Shown piece by piece: positions 59,391 to 64,000 of a stretch of 64,000 nucleotides of DNA. Source of the DNA: Geosiphon pyriformis (taxonomy: Eukaryota; Glomeromycota; Glomeromycetes; Archaeosporales; Geosiphonaceae); contig JAAOMT010000521.1 in assembly GCA_016748015.1 (NCBI GenBank), positions 125,024-189,023 on the forward strand, read 5' to 3'. The notes beneath the pieces were generated by a model, which saw nothing but the letters and a program-made list of their open reading frames with translations, had not been told where the DNA came from and made no database searches. How positions within the stretch are numbered: the first letter of the stretch is position 1; each line of letters begins with the position of its first letter. The translations under genes were made by a program, and so were the position numbers.

Positions 59391-60491
59391 TATTTTTGTT
59401 ATAAAAAGATATTAAATACAGTTTTTAGAAAAAAAAATTTAATTAAATGTATCATATATTTTTATAAAAAAAATTTTTTTTTTTTAATTATTATTTAAAA
59501 AAGTTAAAATATAAAATTAATTTTTTAATAATTTTTGATATATACGTCATAAAAATTTTTTGTATTCAATTTTTTTATCAAAATATTTATTAAATGATAA
59601 TAATATTTCTAATTTTATTTATTTATTTTAAAAAATGAGTCTAAAATGTATTCGGAATAAGTTTTTTTTTTTTTTTTTTTTTTGCAAATCGATCAACAAT
59701 AATATTCAAGATTTTTTAATTTTCAATTTATTGGCTAATGAAATTTTAAATTTATAAATGGAGATATATAAATTTTCGTATAAATTTAATAATCATCAGG
59801 ACTTTATTAAATGTAATAAAGATTTTATATTGCAAAGTATAAAATATTTATCCTCCTTAATAATCGTAAGAGCTTTCCAATATGATTTGATCTTAAAAGA
59901 AAACAAATTAAGGGAAAAAAAAGAAAAAAAAAAAAAAGTTGAAACTAACAAATATAAAAGGTTTTTTTTTGATCTTCAGTTTGTTGCTTCCTGAAACAGG
60001 AAAAATTCTTTCACCTTTTTTCGAAGGTTAAAAGCCCTGATTTACATGTCTCAAATTGAAAATCACATAAATACTCTGAAAACTTTCTCGATTTGGCCCC
60101 ATCGAAATAAGGGATGTAATATCAAATTACGGGGGTAAACTTCCAAACGTTTCAATTTTAATGATAAAATAGTTGTAAATTTAATGCTCATCAAAGAAGT
60201 TAAACAATCACCTTAGGGGATACAATGAATGTATGAAGTTGTTATTGAACAAGACCAGTTTAAAAAAAAAAATCGTGAGAATATCAGAGTCGTTTAGTTA
60301 TGATGTGAGAATGTGTAAGAATTTGTCATAAGAATCTCGATTTATAAAAAATTTTTTTGAAATATTCACGTGATAAATAATTTTAAAATTAGATAAAGAA
60401 TCTAACTACGAAGCTCACCTTATTAAAAATAAAAAATTTTTTTTTTTTACAGAATCTTTCCTCGACGAATTTCTAGGTTGTTTAGAATTGT

Positions 60492-61121
60492 ATGATGCCT
60501 AGGAAAAAATTATCACAATTGATCAGATATTCTTCACTTGTTGGAACATTCATATTGATTATGCATTTGAGTTTTACTCATGCTAGAAATTTTAGAAATT
60601 TCAAAATATTTTCGGATAATGTCAAAGATACATCATCATCATCATCATCATCATCAGGATCATATTTTAATTATAAAAGTGATGAATATTTTCAATCTTT
60701 CAACATAAAAAATCGAACCAATATAAAACAAGGAATGAGGAAAAGTTCAATTAATCACTCAAAGGAATTGAAAGGATCACTGTCGATTATTAATAAAAGA
60801 AAATTTCATGATAAAAAAATGATAATTAGTATGGGTGAAATAGATGATGGTGGTCAAAAAACATTATTAGCACCTACTTCGGAAGTTATAAAGGAATTAA
60901 GAATAGCAGCTTGGTATGCAAGTTTAGGTTATTGTTTGAAAAAATTTAAGCATAAACTTAACAACGGAATATTTGGTAGGTTATTTTAGAAAGCTTTAAT
61001 TATTTTTGAAATTTCAATTATCTTTAAAAATTTACATTATCATCAATTCGATTTTTCTCTCTAGCGAATGTCGACTTTGTTGAAGGAATCGAACAATCAA
61101 CTTTCAATATATACTTTAAAG

Positions 61122-61177
<56 letters not shown>

Positions 61178-62144
61178 GTAGAAATTGAACTTTCAAACCA
61201 TTTTAAACTCAAAATATTAACTTGAAATTCTTATAGGACCTCCTTATAGACTAAAAGAATGGTTGAGCCGTAAAATTACTATGGTTATACCGTCTGTTTT
61301 AGAGCCTGCCATGGTGGATCGATTTTTTTATGAGGAATGGTTAAAATCAAGAGTTAAATTTAAAAATTTGATGACAAATACTTTAACTAAAATTGTTGAA
61401 AAAAAAACAAATTTGAGCATTTTTAATTTTATTGGACATTGTGTCGGCGGTGGTATGTAATAAAAATTTTTAATTGGGGGGTAGGGGGAGAGTGTTTTAT
61501 TTTTTAAAAAAAGTACAATTTTTCTAATTTAAATTAAATAATGAAATAACTTTTTAAATTTTTCATTCATTAATCAATTCATTAATTCATTCATTCATTC
61601 ATTCATTCATTCTAGTAATTGCAACACTAGCAGCAATCGACTATTCACGAACCCTAGAAGACCTTAACGTTATTATTCAAGTTTTTACATTTGGACAACC
61701 ACGGGTCGGGGATTTAGAATTTGCTAAAATTGTCAACAAAAGAAAAAATCTTCGAATATATCGTGTAACGCATAGTGATGATATTGTTCCCAGATTACCA
61801 AGGAGGCAACAAATTCTTAATCCTGATTTGCAAAAGAAATCTAATTTTGAATTGGTTCATTCTTCTGAAGAATATTGGATTAATCCTGACTGTGATTGCT
61901 CTGATGAATTAATTTATCGTTGTTCGGGAAAAATCAAAAAGAGACTTTTATTAGAGAGTAAGGTGAGAAATTGATTCAGGGAAACTTTATTAATTTGAAA
62001 TCAAAAAACTGACAATTGAAAATTGTTTTTTTTTTTTTTTGGCAGTCCTGTAGCAATAGTTACGTAACTGAAGACATATCTCATCATAATGGACCCTACC
62101 TTGGAAATATGATGGGTGATTGCCCTGTTGAAAATTTTCTTTAA
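60492..62144 (+). CDS. Class 3 lipase-like protein with Cys in place of the nucleophile Ser (400 aa)
   Basis: Five exons: 60492-60975, 61065-61121, 61237-61452, 61616-61962 and 62046-62144; all introns GT-AG, joined frame 1203 nt. The signal-like N-terminus (YSSLVGTFILIMHLSFTHAR) suggests secretion. A Ser run comes from a (ATC)n tract. Class 3 lipase blocks: LRIAAWYASLGYC, FNIYFKGPPYRLKEWL, the elbow FIGHCVGGVIATLAAIDY with Cys249 where GHSLGG has Ser, FTFGQPRVGDLEF, VTHSDDIVPRLPRR with Asp at about 308, SSEEYWINPDCDC, and SHHNGPYLG with candidate His382. Asp and His are kept, so a Cys-Asp-His triad is conceivable; loss of activity is the alternative. Exon 4 is 347 nt, the same length as exon 3 of the paralogue at 9660-11279, and its 5' junction is at the same codon. 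Confidence 0.88.
61123..61176. repeat. (ATT)n microsatellite in intron 2 of the lipase-like gene
   Basis: About 18 trinucleotide units beginning immediately after the donor GT. A (TTCA)n tract occupies the end of intron 3 (about 61580-61612). Confidence 0.9.
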
Positions 62145-62214
62145 TAAATAAATAATTATATATTATATATATTATATATTGGATATTTTTATTTCTACAT
62201 TGGGGGAAATCTGG

Positions 62215-62217
<3 letters not shown>

Positions 62218-62279
<62 letters not shown>
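62218..62279. repeat. T homopolymer, 62 nt
   Basis: Uninterrupted T followed by a (TTTTA)n tract. Confidence 0.95.
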
Positions 62280-62281
<2 letters not shown>

Positions 62282-62803
62282 TTATTTTATTTTATTTTAT
62301 TTTATTTTTTTTTTTTTGAAAATATAACATTTAAAAGATCGTTGAAATTTGTAAGTTTATAGGAATCTTTTTAATCTTGAAAAGAATTTTTTTATTTTGT
62401 TTGATAATAAAATAATATTTCAATATCTGTCCCAAAAAATCTAGATATATTTCATTTTTTTTATTACAATTTCCTATCCTGTTTAACTATCGATTGAAAA
62501 CGTTAAAATTTTTTCAGATATTTCAATAAATTCTAGTAATTCTGTTATTTAATGAAAGGATATGCTTCTTTGATATCGCTCGATCTTGAAGTTATTTTTT
62601 TGCCAAAGTACATCTCACTTTATTAGACAATAACTTTTTCATTGTCTTTCAATTATTTCATTTAATTATCAAAATCAAAACTTTTGAAATGATAACTGAA
62701 AAATTATTTTTTTCCTTCAAACACCATAACGTGGGGGTAAAACAATACAATACAATAACATGTCCATTTTACGTGAAACTTTATAAAAATATTTTAACGA
62801 AGA

Positions 62804-62937
62804 TCGTGTGTGTGTATATGTGCGCATGTATGTGCGTATGTGCGTGTGTGCGTGTGTATGTGTGTGTGTATGTGTGTGTGTATGTGTGTGTGTATGTGTG
62901 TGTGTATGTGTGTGTATGTGTGGGTGCGTGTATGTGA
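62804..62937. repeat. (GTGTGTAT)n / TG-rich microsatellite
   Basis: Alternating TG with TATG and TGCG interruptions. The open frames on both strands here are repeat artefacts. Confidence 0.9.
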
Positions 62938-64000
62938 TACTGATTCTGCTTAAACCAATAAAATACATGAAACTTAACTGTAAATACCAAAATATCAAAA
63001 ATTAAACCAATAGAATTTTTGATGACTGAATCGAGATTTTCGGGGGCTAGATTTAAAGAATCTTTTTTTTATTTTATTTTATTTTATTTTATTTTATATT
63101 GTTTCACTAAAGATCTCCTAATCGACCTTTTTGTAGAGAACATTGATTGAAAAATCTTAGTTACATGAAATTTGGAAGCTTTAAATTCATTAAAATTTTT
63201 TCATCAATTGTTTATAAAATATTTTTACAGTATTGAATTTTTATTTAAAATTCTATCACTCAAGTGAGAAATAAAATTTAATAAATTAATATACAACTAT
63301 ATTTTTTTTTTTTGGCAGTAATTTTATTAATCTTTTTATTGTTACAATTTATATATATTTTCTAATCTCAAGCTTTTTACAATTATTATTTTTTAAAAAT
63401 ATACAAATGTAGATCTTATATTCTTGGTTATAAGCATTTATATTTTTTAAATATTATAAAAAAAAATTTTTTTTTTTTTTTAAAGATATATATATTGATT
63501 AACCAAATTAAAAATGTAAAGAGAATTTTAAATCGAGTTTAAATTATTCAATAATTTTATATCATAAAAAAATTAAATAAATTCGAAAATATTTTTTTAA
63601 TGAAAAAGAAACATATATAAGTAGATGAAGAAGGAAAGAAAAAATAAAATAAAATATATCAACATTTTCTAATTATCACTTTTTTTTTTATCTTTGAAAC
63701 CAAAAGAATTGCTTCTTTAATGAAATTTATTCCCAAATTTTATCATTAAATTGTTATCTTGAACTGTGTTTAGGTATCCTTCCCTCCCTCCCCCCCCCCC
63801 AAAAAAATATATTTGATTGTCCAAAAAAGTGAAAATCTTCCTAAAATAATTAACTATTAGAAATATTTTTTTTGGTGTCTCTCAAAATACAAACCTTTTT
63901 ATTTCAAAAGATGATAAAAAATATTACAAAGCTCAAAAGTTTCATTAAAAACATAAGAAATTTTCTGTCAAGATCCATTAATTTCCAAAAATACACGTGT

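Larger units (their letters stand above)
58308..60491. other. Intergenic with homopolymer, gap and microsatellite
   Basis: Holds a (TAT)n tract near 58400, the 64-nt T run, the 330-N gap and the (AAT)n tract. A 78-codon frame at 59758-59994 lacks any family signature. The right end is the upstream region of the lipase-like gene. Confidence 0.5.
62145..64000. other. 3' flank and intergenic, no gene recognised
   Basis: AATAAATAA directly after the lipase-like stop codon may serve in polyadenylation. Beyond it lie simple repeats and AT-rich DNA to the window end. Confidence 0.5.

Noticed and set aside
58925-59404. 159-codon frame across the N gap
   Set aside because: Consists of unknown residues and an Ile run from (AAT)n.
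59758-59994. 78-codon plus-strand frame as a gene or upstream lipase exon
   Set aside because: Low-complexity Lys-rich end, no homologous block; the lipase-like gene has its own start with a signal-like segment at 60492.
62717-63005. Frames encoding His-Thr or Cys-Val repeats
   Set aside because: Translations of a TG microsatellite.

Overview
The window looks like nuclear DNA of an arbuscular mycorrhizal fungus (Glomeromycotina, most like Rhizophagus). It is very AT-rich, its genes carry short GT-AG introns (about 45-107 nt), and it holds gene families expanded in those fungi: Sel1-repeat proteins, TKL-like protein kinases with an N-terminal Cys module, class 3 lipase-like proteins and an F-box protein. 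It also contains a large decayed non-LTR retrotransposon and a canonical spliceosomal U2 snRNA. There is no sign of operons, CRISPR or prokaryotic genes. The organism assignment is inference from family content; no search was run.

Layout. 1-12.7 kb is a gene-family neighbourhood: a long Sel1-repeat gene running off the left edge (-), a truncated kinase relic (-), a broken lipase-like gene (+), a Sel1 gene with an in-frame TGA (+), then a divergent pair of lipase-like genes, one damaged (-, 7843-9402) and one with a complete four-exon reading frame (+, 9660-11279). A kinase/Sel1 remnant ends this block. 13.4-31.2 kb is a transposon graveyard: three decayed copies of one ORF1-like element (one -, two +) around a 7.5 kb LINE relic (-) that retains traces of ORF1, zinc knuckle, endonuclease, reverse transcriptase and RNase H. 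32.0-37.4 kb holds an unrecognised multi-exon gene (-) with two apparent 1-nt deletions, a four-copy tandem array of its first exons, and a DDE-transposase-like relic (+).

38.2-42.1 kb is an AT desert. A complete two-exon kinase (-, 42199-43566) and a second kinase remnant follow. From 46 to 62 kb the visible genes are an acidic unknown protein (+), U2 snRNA (+), a small membrane-anchored protein (-), an F-box protein (+), a single-pass membrane protein with a Lys-Glu repeat tail (+) and a second complete lipase-like gene (+, five exons). An assembly gap (330 N), long T homopolymers and microsatellites lie around these.

The most interesting theme is the lipase-like family. Five loci are visible, two complete. 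In every copy where the nucleophile elbow can be read, the usual GxSxG serine is replaced (Gly in three, Cys in one), while the Asp region is kept, and an intron interrupts the elbow at the same codon and phase. Together they suggest a pseudo-lipase or altered-chemistry family that is duplicating and decaying here.
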